The translations under genes and the position numbers were made by a program. Below are positions 16,184 to 24,921 of a DNA stretch of 35,584 bases, one piece after another (the first letter of the stretch is position 1; every line of letters starts with the position of its first letter). The notes below the pieces were generated by a model. That model saw nothing but the letters and a program-made list of their open reading frames with translations, did no database searches and was not told the origin of the DNA. Source of the DNA: Acidimicrobiia bacterium (GTDB lineage Bacteria; Actinomycetota; Acidimicrobiia; Acidimicrobiales; SZUA-35); the NCBI GenBank assembly GCA_029861725.1, contig JAOTYQ010000003.1, forward strand, positions 1-35,584. The letters are read 5' to 3'.

Positions 16184-17494
16184 ATGGCTTGGGATTTCGA
16201 GACCGAACCGGAGTTCGAGGAGAAGCTGGAGTGGATGCGCCAGCTCCTCGTCGAGGAGATCTACCCGTTGGAGGGGCTGCCGCCGGAGATCCAGCGCGAC
16301 CGCGACAAGATCGACGAGATAACCGCCCCGCTCAAGGAGCAGGTGAAGACCCAAGGCCTGTGGGCCACCCATCTCCCTCCCGAGCTGGGGGGACTCGGCT
16401 TCGGCCAGGTGAAGCTCGGCCTGATGAACGAGATCCTGGGCAAGTCGTCGTTCGCTCCCCGGATCTTCGGGGTCAACGCACCCGATACCGGCAACGCCGA
16501 GCTGCTGGCGGTCGGCGCCACCGACGAGCAGAAGGAGAAGTGGATGCAGCCGTTGCTCGACGGCAAGATTCGCAGCGCCTTCTCGATGACCGAGCCCGAC
16601 ACCGCCGGCTCCGATCCGAAGCTCCTGAAGACCAACGCCGTTCGCGACGGCGATGAGTGGGTGATCAACGGCCGCAAGTGGTTCACGTCCAACGGCTCGG
16701 TGGCCGACATCCTGATCTCGATGGTGGTCACCAATCCCGACGTCCATCCGTACCAGGGATCGTCGATGTTCGTCGTGCCAACCGACGCCGCCGGGCTCAA
16801 CATCGTGCGCGACGTGCCGGTCATGTCGCACCCGGATCATCAGACCGGCGAGCCGGGCGGGCACTCCGAGGTCGTGTACGACAACGTCCGCATCCCGCAT
16901 GCCAACCTCGTCGGGGGTGACGCCGGCGTCGGCCAGGGGTTCGTCCTCGCCCAGAAGCGGCTCGGTCCCGGACGGATCCACCACGCGATGCGGTGGCTCG
17001 GTCAGTCCCGTCGAGCGTTCGACATGATGTGCGAGCGGGCGGTGAGCCGGTACACCCATGGCAGCTATCTGGCCGAGAAGCAGATGATCCAGGACTGGGT
17101 CGCCGAGTCCGAGGCCGAGATGCGGGCCGCCCGGCTCCTCACGCTGCAGGCGGCATGGCACATGGACAAGCACGGGGCTTCCGCCTCCCGGATGGAGATC
17201 GCCATCATCAAGTGGTGGGGGGCGAAGGTGCTCTACAACGTGATCGACCGGGCGATCCAGGTGCACGGCGCGCTCGGCTTCTCGACCGATCTGCCGTTGG
17301 AGTCGATGTATCGCGCCGCCAGGGCGGCGAGGATCTACGACGGTCCCGACGAGGTCCACAAGGTGACCGTCGCCCGGAAGATCCTGAAGGGGTACGACGC
17401 CGTCGAGGTGCCGAGCGAGCACTACACGCGGAAGCAGGCGGCGGCCCAGGAGAAGTTCGCCGAGTACCTCGACCTGGCCACTGCCAATCTGTGA
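16184..17494 (+). CDS. Acyl-CoA dehydrogenase
   Basis: FSMTEPDTAGSDPKLLKTNAVRDGDEWVINGRKWFTSNGSVADI; QVHGALGFSTDLPLESMYRAARAARIYDGPDEVHKVTVARKIL. Confidence 0.95.
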   Translation: MAWDFETEPEFEEKLEWMRQLLVEEIYPLEGLPPEIQRDRDKIDEITAPLKEQVKTQGLWATHLPPELGGLGFGQVKLGLMNEILGKSSFAPRIFGVNAPDTGNAELLAVGATDEQKEKWMQPLLDGKIRSAFSMTEPDTAGSDPKLLKTNAVRDGDEWVINGRKWFTSNGSVADILISMVVTNPDVHPYQGSSMFVVPTDAAGLNIVRDVPVMSHPDHQTGEPGGHSEVVYDNVRIPHANLVGGDAGVGQGFVLAQKRLGPGRIHHAMRWLGQSRRAFDMMCERAVSRYTHGSYLAEKQMIQDWVAESEAEMRAARLLTLQAAWHMDKHGASASRMEIAIIKWWGAKVLYNVIDRAIQVHGALGFSTDLPLESMYRAARAARIYDGPDEVHKVTVARKILKGYDAVEVPSEHYTRKQAAAQEKFAEYLDLATANL

Positions 17495-18393
17495 CCGGCC
17501 CGCCCGCGGCCAGGACCAACCCGATCGGCTTCATCGGGCTCGGCGTCATGGGCGAGCCGATGTGCCGCAACCTGCTGGCCAAGGGTCGGTGGCCGGTCGT
17601 CGTCCACGACGTCCGACCCGAGCCGGTCGAGCGGTTGGCTGCCGCCGGTGCCACCCCCGCCCGTTCGGTGGCCGACGTCGTCGCCGCCGCCGACGTGATC
17701 GCGTTGAGCCTGCCCGGCGGACCGGAGCTCGAAGCGGTCGTCGCCGGCGACGGTGGCGTCCTCACTGCGCTCCGCGGCGGCCAGCTCGTCGTCGATCACT
17801 CGACCGCTCCGCCGTTGCTCACCAAGGACTTGGCCGAACGGTGCCGAGCGGTCGGCGCTGACTACTGCGACGCACCGATCGCCCGGACTCGCCAGGCCGC
17901 CCACGACGGCACCTTGAGCATCATGGTCGGGGGCACCTCCGAGTCGTTCGAGCGTCTAGGCCCGATCCTGGCGACGATGGCCACCGACGTCATCCATTGC
18001 GGCGATGTCGGGTCGGGCCAGGTGACCAAGATCCTCAACAACATGATGTTGTTCCAGAACGTTCGGGCGATCGCCGAGGCCCATGCGATCGCCACCGGTC
18101 TGCTCGACACGATCGACCTGGACCTCGACCGGGTCTTCGCGGCCATCGCCGGGGCTAGCGGTGGCAGCTTCGCCCTCCGGAACCACGGGATGACGGCGAT
18201 GTTCCGCGACTCCTATCCGACCGAGTCCTTCTCGACGACCTACGCCCTCAAGGACTTGGGCTATGCCCTCGATCTGGCCAGTGAGGTCGGGGTGGACGCC
18301 GTCGGGGCCGTGACCGTCGGCGAGCTGCTGCGGGCCGCCCGTGACGCCGGCTACACCGACGAGTACTGGCCGGTTCTGCGGCGACTGCTCTGA
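17491..18393 (+). CDS. NAD(P)-dependent beta-hydroxyacid dehydrogenase (3-hydroxyisobutyrate dehydrogenase family)
   Basis: IGFIGLGVMGEPMCRNLLAKG; VVDHSTAPP; DAPIARTRQAAHDGTLSIMVGG; GTG start with a GTGA overlap on the upstream stop. Confidence 0.9.
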   Translation: MTGPPAARTNPIGFIGLGVMGEPMCRNLLAKGRWPVVVHDVRPEPVERLAAAGATPARSVADVVAAADVIALSLPGGPELEAVVAGDGGVLTALRGGQLVVDHSTAPPLLTKDLAERCRAVGADYCDAPIARTRQAAHDGTLSIMVGGTSESFERLGPILATMATDVIHCGDVGSGQVTKILNNMMLFQNVRAIAEAHAIATGLLDTIDLDLDRVFAAIAGASGGSFALRNHGMTAMFRDSYPTESFSTTYALKDLGYALDLASEVGVDAVGAVTVGELLRAARDAGYTDEYWPVLRRLL

Positions 18394-18409
18394 CCGACCG
18401 CGCTACCCC

Positions 18410-19255
18410 TCACGGCGGCGTCGGCTCGAGGTCGAGGCGGGCGGCGATCCCCTCGAGGCCGGGACGGGCCGGGGGATAGCGGTCGAACACCCGGGGGTCG
18501 TGGCCGGGGACGACGTACTCGGGCGACGAGGCCAGCTCGAAGCATCGGCGGTGACCCTCGAGCATGTCACCGAGGTGGTACACGATCGGGAACGGGCGCC
18601 CGCTGCGCATGTTCTCGTAGTAGTGACTGGCATCCGAGGCTAGGACCACCCACCCGATCGCGGTCGACACCCGCACGACCTGGAGGCCCTCGGTGTGGCC
18701 GCCGACGAGGTGCACCGAGATGCCGGGCGCCAGGTCGGTGTCGCCATCGTGAAAGACCACCCTTCCACCATGAACGAGATGCACGAGATCGGCGATGTGG
18801 TCGGCGGTGTAGGCGTGCCCGATCGCCGGCTGAGCCATGTGGCGGCCGGTGGCGTAGCTCATCTCGTCGTCCTGGAGATGGAACCGGGCCGCCGGGAACT
18901 GGGCGAACCCGCCGACATGGTCGTAGTGCAAGTGGGTCAGGATCACGTCGTCGACCTTGGTCGCAGCCACATCGACCGACGCCAACGCATCGGCGACCGA
19001 GCGGACCAAGGTCCGGCTGCGACGCTCGGCGTCGAGGGTGTCGAAGCCGGTGTCGACCACCCAGGTCGCGTCGGGGCCGACGATCGCCCACACGAAGTAG
19101 TCCATGTCCATCGGCTCGTCGTGGGGATCGCCGCCGAGGAAGTGCTCCGGTCGGCGGGCCGATCGCTCGGCGTACTTCAGAGCGTAGATCTCGTGCCGCG
19201 GAAGGTGGTCGGCCGGCGGCTCGACCGGACCGGAGGTTACCGTCGTCGGGGCCAT
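18410..19255 (-). CDS. Metallo-beta-lactamase fold, N-acyl homoserine lactonase-like
   Basis: ILTHLHYDHVGGFAQFPAARFHLQDDEM (HxHxDH), HLVGGHTEGLQVV, VLASDASHYYEN. Confidence 0.85.
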   Translation of the reverse strand: MAPTTVTSGPVEPPADHLPRHEIYALKYAERSARRPEHFLGGDPHDEPMDMDYFVWAIVGPDATWVVDTGFDTLDAERRSRTLVRSVADALASVDVAATKVDDVILTHLHYDHVGGFAQFPAARFHLQDDEMSYATGRHMAQPAIGHAYTADHIADLVHLVHGGRVVFHDGDTDLAPGISVHLVGGHTEGLQVVRVSTAIGWVVLASDASHYYENMRSGRPFPIVYHLGDMLEGHRRCFELASSPEYVVPGHDPRVFDRYPPARPGLEGIAARLDLEPTPP

Positions 19256-19346
19256 GGGCCCGCGACGTTACTCCCCGATGGCTCGGGGCCCGGCAATCTG
19301 TTCCCGGAATCGCACCGCTGCCCGGCGGGGGAATACCGTTGGACCC

Positions 19347-20606
19347 ATGCAACCGACCTATCCACCGGAGACCGAGCAGTACCGGGAGAAGATCAACGCC
19401 TTCCTGGACGAGCACCTGCCGAGTAGCTGGCAGGGCATCGGCGCACTCGAAGACGCCCAGCGGGCGCGCTTCCAGGGCGAGTGGCGGGAAATCCTGCGCG
19501 ACAACAAGCTGCTGGCCCCGAACTGGCCGGCCGAGTACGGCGGCGGTGGGCTCACCCACCTGGAACAGGTCGTGCTCAACGAGGAGTTCGCCAAGCGGGG
19601 CGTCCCCACCTCTGGGAGCAACGACGGGTTCAGTATCGGCATGGTCGGCAACACGATCCTGGCCTGGGGCAGCGAAGAGCAGAAGCAGCACTTCATCCCC
19701 CGGATCCTCTCCGGCGAGGACGTGTGGTGCCAGGGCTACTCCGAGCCGAACGCTGGCTCCGATCTGGCCAACCTCGGCTGCAAGGCCGAGCTCGACGGCG
19801 ACCAGTGGATCGTCAACGGCCAGAAGATCTGGACCTCGAGCGGCCAGACGGCGAACATGATCTTCGTTCTGGCCCGCACGGACCCCGACGTGCCGAAGCA
19901 CAAGGGGATCTCGTTTCTGCTGATGTCGGTCGACCAGCCGGGCGTCGAGATGCGGCCGATCACCAATATCGCCCGCCACGACCACTTCAACGAGGTGTTC
20001 TTCACCGACGCCACCTGTCCCAAGGACAACGTCCTCGGTGGGCTGAACAACGGCTGGGCGGTCGGCAACACGCTCCTCGGCTACGAGCGCGGCGTCGGCG
20101 CGACTACCACGGCACTGTCGTTCGGCGCCGAGTACGAGCTGTTCGTCGACATGGCCCGCAAGCACGGCAAGCTCGGCGACCCGCTCGTCCGCCAGGACAT
20201 CGCCCGGTTCTACACCACCGTTCAGATCATGAAGTACCGGGGCATGCAGGCCCTGACCCGGTTCCTCGCCGGGCAACAGCCAGGCCCGGAGTCGTCGATC
20301 GGCAAGCTGTTCTGGAGTCACCACCACCATCGGATCACCGAAGCGGCAATGAACATGATGGGGGCCGATGCCATGGTCGGCCTCGGCGAGGAGACCCGCT
20401 CCGGTATCGGGGCCCCGGCGATCGGGATCGAGAACACCCCGGCCAACTGGATGAGCAGCTTCCTGGTCGCCCGCCCCGGGACGATCTACGCCGGAACGTC
20501 CGAGGTGCAGCGCAACATCATCGGCGAGCGGGTCCTCGGCCTGCCGAAGGAGCCACGGGCCGACGGGGGCTCCTGGAAGGAGTCTCAGGCGGCGTACAAG
20601 TCCTGA
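19347..20606 (+). CDS. Acyl-CoA dehydrogenase
   Basis: ILSGEDVWCQGYSEPNAGSDLANLGCKAELDGDQWIVNGQKIWTSSGQTANM; YAGTSEVQRNIIGERVLGLPKEPR. Confidence 0.95.
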   Translation: MQPTYPPETEQYREKINAFLDEHLPSSWQGIGALEDAQRARFQGEWREILRDNKLLAPNWPAEYGGGGLTHLEQVVLNEEFAKRGVPTSGSNDGFSIGMVGNTILAWGSEEQKQHFIPRILSGEDVWCQGYSEPNAGSDLANLGCKAELDGDQWIVNGQKIWTSSGQTANMIFVLARTDPDVPKHKGISFLLMSVDQPGVEMRPITNIARHDHFNEVFFTDATCPKDNVLGGLNNGWAVGNTLLGYERGVGATTTALSFGAEYELFVDMARKHGKLGDPLVRQDIARFYTTVQIMKYRGMQALTRFLAGQQPGPESSIGKLFWSHHHHRITEAAMNMMGADAMVGLGEETRSGIGAPAIGIENTPANWMSSFLVARPGTIYAGTSEVQRNIIGERVLGLPKEPRADGGSWKESQAAYKS

Positions 20607-20621
20607 GCACCGCCAGAACGC

Positions 20622-22166
20622 TCAGTCGTCAGCCGATTGCGGCGGGGCGGGCTCCAGCTGGGCGAGATCGTGGGCGGGCAGCTCGTTCGGGTCGACGTCG
20701 GTGAACACCTCGACCGGGCCGAGATCGAGCGCCGAGTTGTCGCCATCGAGCGTCCCACCGGCCAGGAGGATCTTGCGCAGCTCGTTCGAGGTGAAGGCCA
20801 CGTAGACCATCGTTCGCACGTCGCGATCGGAGATCGGTCCCTCGGTCGAGAGGATCCCCTGATCGATCAGCGACGTGATCACCTCGAGCTCTCCAGACCG
20901 AATCGCGGCTTCGATCTCCTCGCCGTCGTCGCGGCTGAACCTGAGGTCGATGATGCGAGCACCCGCGTAGGAGGCCGCGACAAGACCGACCGCCGCCTCT
21001 GCCTCGGCCCGGTCTGCTGGCAGCGCCGCGGCCGATGCAACCGGGGCCTGATCGGCCGCCATTGTCGAGACGGGTGTGGCCGCCGCGGTGTCGACGGGCC
21101 CGGACGTGCCCGCTGCTGGTGCCGGGGCGGATGCGCTGCTGCCCGGCCGGTCGCCGGCCGTGTCGATGGAGTCGACGCGGTCCGTGGTGTCGCTGCCAGC
21201 GTTGGCGCCAGCCGCCGAGCCGCTGACAAGGCCGGCGAGAGGCTGCTGCAGCTCGCCTTCGATCGGCAGCGGCGCAACACCGCGCAAGGCGAACGCCGAG
21301 CTGCCGGCGGTAGCGTCGGTGCCAACGAAGACCGGCTGACGGTGGCCGTTCACGGCCAACGCCGGCTGCTCGTCGAGTTTCCGCTCGGCCTGTTTGGTGA
21401 AGATGGCGACGAGGCCGTCGATTTCGGCTTCGTCGCTGCGCTGCTCCATGTCGGTCTCGGCCACCGCTTGACCGTCGGGGGTCAGAGGCCACTGACCGAC
21501 TTCGAGCGCGTCCTGGCTGTACGGGCTCTCGACCATGCCGAGCGGTGGAACCGCATGCAGGCCTCGACCCGAGTCTCCGGCGGCTTCGAGGGTCACCCCA
21601 GAGGGGGCGGCCACGGCATCGGAGCCCTCGTCGGCCTCGAGGCTCACGAGCGTGCCGGCATCGGTGCCCGTTGCGGAAAGCTCCCGACCGTCGACCAGGT
21701 CACCGCCCTCGACCCCGTCCTCGTCGGAGCCGTCTGGCTCGTCGGCTGATCGCTCGGCGAGTGCAACCGTGCTCGCCTGGGCGGCCCGCTCATGCTCCTG
21801 GCGAGACTCGTCGGACCCCTCGGACCCGGGCTCCCATTGCCGGTCGTCGAGGGACGCTGTGGTCGCCGACCGCTTGCCGGTCACCGTCGCCATGAACGCC
21901 GCCGTGCTGTTCGGCGGGGGAGGCTCGGTCGTGATCGCTCGCGCCGATCCTCCCGCCGTGGCTCGGGTGGTCGAGTTGGCGACCGCTGTGTCGTCGGCTT
22001 GGAGGCGCAGATCGCTGATCACGTAGAGGCCGAGGGCCGCCACGATGATCGCCGTGAGGAATCTCACGATGAGCTGCTCACCGCTCGTCAGTGCGCCGGC
22101 GAGGATCAAGCCAAGCGCTCCAAGGGCAATCAGAAGGAATACTCCAGAAACAATACGCTTCGTCAT
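20622..22166 (-). CDS. Uncharacterised protein: two N-terminal TM helices, long acidic/Ala-rich low-complexity linker, conserved-looking C-terminal domain
   Basis: Long ORF; MTKRIVSGVFLLIALGALGLILAG...FLTAIIVAALGLYVISDLRL; start ATG 22166 preferred over 22217. Confidence 0.7.
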   Translation of the reverse strand: MTKRIVSGVFLLIALGALGLILAGALTSGEQLIVRFLTAIIVAALGLYVISDLRLQADDTAVANSTTRATAGGSARAITTEPPPPNSTAAFMATVTGKRSATTASLDDRQWEPGSEGSDESRQEHERAAQASTVALAERSADEPDGSDEDGVEGGDLVDGRELSATGTDAGTLVSLEADEGSDAVAAPSGVTLEAAGDSGRGLHAVPPLGMVESPYSQDALEVGQWPLTPDGQAVAETDMEQRSDEAEIDGLVAIFTKQAERKLDEQPALAVNGHRQPVFVGTDATAGSSAFALRGVAPLPIEGELQQPLAGLVSGSAAGANAGSDTTDRVDSIDTAGDRPGSSASAPAPAAGTSGPVDTAAATPVSTMAADQAPVASAAALPADRAEAEAAVGLVAASYAGARIIDLRFSRDDGEEIEAAIRSGELEVITSLIDQGILSTEGPISDRDVRTMVYVAFTSNELRKILLAGGTLDGDNSALDLGPVEVFTDVDPNELPAHDLAQLEPAPPQSADD

Positions 22167-22256
22167 TGCGGTGGCCTCCATCCTCAAAACAATAGATGGA
22201 ATTTGGCGAATGCGCATCCCCGGTTATTTAGCCTATTTGGACATCCTTGTTGAGGC

Positions 22257-22793
22257 TTATGCGTCCAAGACAGTTTTTTGGCTGGGATCGGCCACGATCG
22301 GCGGCTCCGTTGACCAGGGAAAATTTATCCAGAAGTCGGTCCTCTTCCAGACGAAGTCGCATTTTACCAGGCTGTGTGATTTTTCATACAGCACCGCGGT
22401 CATGCTTTCGGCCACGACATCTTGGCAGAATTCATGGACAACTTTGAGGGTATGACCAGTGTCTGCGACATCGTCGACGACCAATATGCGTGCATCTGCT
22501 AGGTCAAGCTTGTCCAAATATGGAGGAAGCATCACCGGCACGTCGAGCCGTTCGCCAACACCCGTGTAGAACTCGAGGTTCATGACGTACAGATTCTTCA
22601 CCGAGAGCGCGTAACCGAGCGACCCGGCTGCGAACAGCCCACCCCGAGCGATCGCCAGGATGATGTCCGGCTGGAATCCGCTGGCGGCAATGGTTCTCGC
22701 CAGCTCGCGCACCGCCCTGCCATAGGTGGGCCAATCCAGCGTCTCGCGCGCCTCGAGCGGGCTGCCTGCCGGTTCCCCGGGGGAGTCGGTCAC
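22257..22793 (-). CDS. Phosphoribosyltransferase (purine/xanthine PRTase-like)
   Basis: PDIILAIARGGLFAAGSLGYAL and PRPP loop ARILVVDDVADTGHTLKVV. Confidence 0.88.
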   Translation of the reverse strand: MTDSPGEPAGSPLEARETLDWPTYGRAVRELARTIAASGFQPDIILAIARGGLFAAGSLGYALSVKNLYVMNLEFYTGVGERLDVPVMLPPYLDKLDLADARILVVDDVADTGHTLKVVHEFCQDVVAESMTAVLYEKSHSLVKCDFVWKRTDFWINFPWSTEPPIVADPSQKTVLDA

Positions 22794-22796
22794 CTC

Positions 22797-23060
22797 TTAC
22801 TCCTCTCGGCTCACCGGTTCGGGACCGGTGCTGACCTGAAGGCTGACCCGCGATGCACCGTTCGACAACGCGGCGTCGACAACCGCCCGGGCGATGTCGG
22901 CGATGTTGCTCGTCTTGGCCGTGACCGTGGTTCCGAACGGCCCCACGTCGACGTCGATGGCGGTGCCGCGGGCGGCATCGATCGACGCAGTGACGTGCGG
23001 GCCGGGCTTGGCTGGCACGAACGGCTCGACCGTGAACTCGAGAACGGCTCGGTCGGTCAT
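22797..23060 (-). CDS. Small thiamine-binding-type protein (YkoF/MTH1187, DUF77-like)
   Basis: LEFTVEPFVPAKPGPHVTASIDAA...VDVGPFGTTVTAKTSNIADIARAVVDAALSNGASRVSLQVS. Confidence 0.7.
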   Translation of the reverse strand: MTDRAVLEFTVEPFVPAKPGPHVTASIDAARGTAIDVDVGPFGTTVTAKTSNIADIARAVVDAALSNGASRVSLQVSTGPEPVSREE

Positions 23061-23518
23061 GGCTGTCTCCCTTCGGACGGCGGATCAGGGGGCGGCGCGG
23101 GTGGCCGGTCGGGAAGCGCTCGCGTCGAGGCGTTCAGATAGTTGTAGACGGTGAACCGGCTGACCTGGAGGCGATCGGCGATGTCCTCGACCGCTCGTCG
23201 CAGGTTGAAGGCGCCGAGCTCCTCGAGCCGGCGGACCGCCTCCTGCTTGCCCGCTCGATTCAGTTCGTTGATCGGTCGCCCCAGCTCGCGTTCGACGGTG
23301 GTGACGAGCCGGTCGAGGGCTCCGTCGAGCCCGACCGATCGGTAGCCCCCGATGATCCGACCCTCCCATTCGAGCGCGATGTCACTGTCGGTGACCTCCT
23401 CGGGACCGACCAACGTGCCACCGAGAGCGGCGGCCAGGGGTTTGATCATCTCCAGCGCGGGATGCACGAATTCCGACCCTAGTTCCCTCCGAGGGTTCTC
23501 TCCTGGCCGAATTGCCAT
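23057..23518 (-). CDS. YheO/DauR-type HTH transcriptional regulator
   Basis: C-terminal LNRAGKQEAVRRLEELGAFNLRRAVEDIADRLQVSRFTVYNYLN (HTH_22-like); 4-nt overlap with the downstream gene. Confidence 0.75.
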   Translation of the reverse strand: MAIRPGENPRRELGSEFVHPALEMIKPLAAALGGTLVGPEEVTDSDIALEWEGRIIGGYRSVGLDGALDRLVTTVERELGRPINELNRAGKQEAVRRLEELGAFNLRRAVEDIADRLQVSRFTVYNYLNASTRALPDRPPAPPPDPPSEGRQP

Positions 23519-23606
23519 TACAGTCCGATGTCGACCTCATGTCGTTCCTTGTTGGAGGGGTAGCCAGCGGGAACAGCGGCCAGTCAGAGCACCCAGGCGG
23601 AGTCAC

Positions 23607-24860
23607 GTGCACATCCGAACGCGTCGTAGCGGTCCAGAGCCACGCCCTCGGCCGCCGTTCGCGCCCATCGTCATCGTTGCGGTCACGTTGCTGGGCGCGT
23701 CCGCGTTCCCGTCGCAAGCCGACACGAGCACCTCGACGCCCGTCACGCCACCGACCACCGAGGGCTCGACCACCACCGCAGCCGAGACGGCAACGACCGC
23801 GCCCGGCTCGGCGATCACGCTGAGTGCCGAGGAGCGCGCGCAGCGGGCCACCGCTGCCGGCAACCTCAACGCGGCCCGAGCGGCGGACTCCGAGATCGCC
23901 GCCGCGCTGCAGAACATCAACGAGGCGGCGCAGGCCACCCAGTCGAAGATCGATCGCGCCGAGAGTCGTCTCGAGGTCGCCTTGAGCACACTGGAGACGG
24001 CCTCTGCCGAGCTGGCCGAGTCCGACGAGGAGCAGGCAGCGATCGAGGAGCAGCTCCGGTCGAAGGCCGTCGAGGGCTTCAAATCCGGCGCCGACGATTC
24101 GGGAGTGTTCTTCACCGACCGGAGCATGAACCAGACGCTCCGCCAGACGCAGCTCCTCCAGCAGGCCAACGCCTCCACGGCCGAGCTGCTCGAGGATCTG
24201 CGGGCCCTCCTCGAGGATCGCCGTGTCGCCCAGGCCGAGGCAGAGCAAGCCGCCTTCGATGCCGAGCGACTCGAGGAGGAGCTGACCGCCGAGCTCGAGA
24301 TCCTGCGGGAGCAGGAGGGGGTGCAGCTCGGGCTCCGGGCCGAGGCCCAGGCCAGGATCGCCCGATGGGAGAGCGAGCTGACGGCCTATGCCGCCGAGGA
24401 CGCAGCGATCCAGCGGCTGATCGCCGAGGGCAGCTCGGCGCCCGCCGTCGCCCCCCAGCCCCGCGAGCCGTCGGTCCTCGGCTACCAGTGGCCGGTGATC
24501 GGTCGGGTGACGAGCGGCTTCGGTTACCGCATCCACCCGATCTACGGCACGAGGAAGCTCCACTCCGGGGTCGACGTCGGCGCCGCCCGCGGTACACCGA
24601 TCTCCTCCACCTTTGCCGGGGTCGTGATCTACACCGGCTGGCGCGGCGGGTACGGCAATACGGTCATCGTCGACCACGGCGGGGGTCTCACCAGCCTGTA
24701 TGCCCACATGAGCGAGATCGGGGTCTCCAACGGGGCGGCTGTCGAGCGGGGCGACGTCGTGGGGTTCGTCGGGGCGACCGGCACCGCGACGGGCAACCAC
24801 CTCCACTTCGAGATCCGGTTCAACGGAACAGCGACCGACCCGGCCCCCTACCTCCCCTGA
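23607..24860 (+). CDS. Secreted coiled-coil M23-family peptidase (EnvC-like murein hydrolase)
   Basis: Signal peptide, Ala/Glu-rich coiled coil, GFGYRIHPIYGTRKLHSGVDVGAARGTPI...GNHLHFEIRFNG; GTG start at 23607. Confidence 0.9.
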   Translation: MHIRTRRSGPEPRPRPPFAPIVIVAVTLLGASAFPSQADTSTSTPVTPPTTEGSTTTAAETATTAPGSAITLSAEERAQRATAAGNLNAARAADSEIAAALQNINEAAQATQSKIDRAESRLEVALSTLETASAELAESDEEQAAIEEQLRSKAVEGFKSGADDSGVFFTDRSMNQTLRQTQLLQQANASTAELLEDLRALLEDRRVAQAEAEQAAFDAERLEEELTAELEILREQEGVQLGLRAEAQARIARWESELTAYAAEDAAIQRLIAEGSSAPAVAPQPREPSVLGYQWPVIGRVTSGFGYRIHPIYGTRKLHSGVDVGAARGTPISSTFAGVVIYTGWRGGYGNTVIVDHGGGLTSLYAHMSEIGVSNGAAVERGDVVGFVGATGTATGNHLHFEIRFNGTATDPAPYLP

Positions 24861-24921
24861 CGTCGACGGCTCGTTCCTCGGATCGGGGGCCGTCCGGTCG
24901 AGGGCCTTCTCGGAGCCGTTC

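Noticed and set aside
20878-21700. Possible tandem repeats in the Ala/Asp-rich linker of the uncharacterised protein
   Set aside because: Low-complexity composition without a consistent repeat unit on inspection
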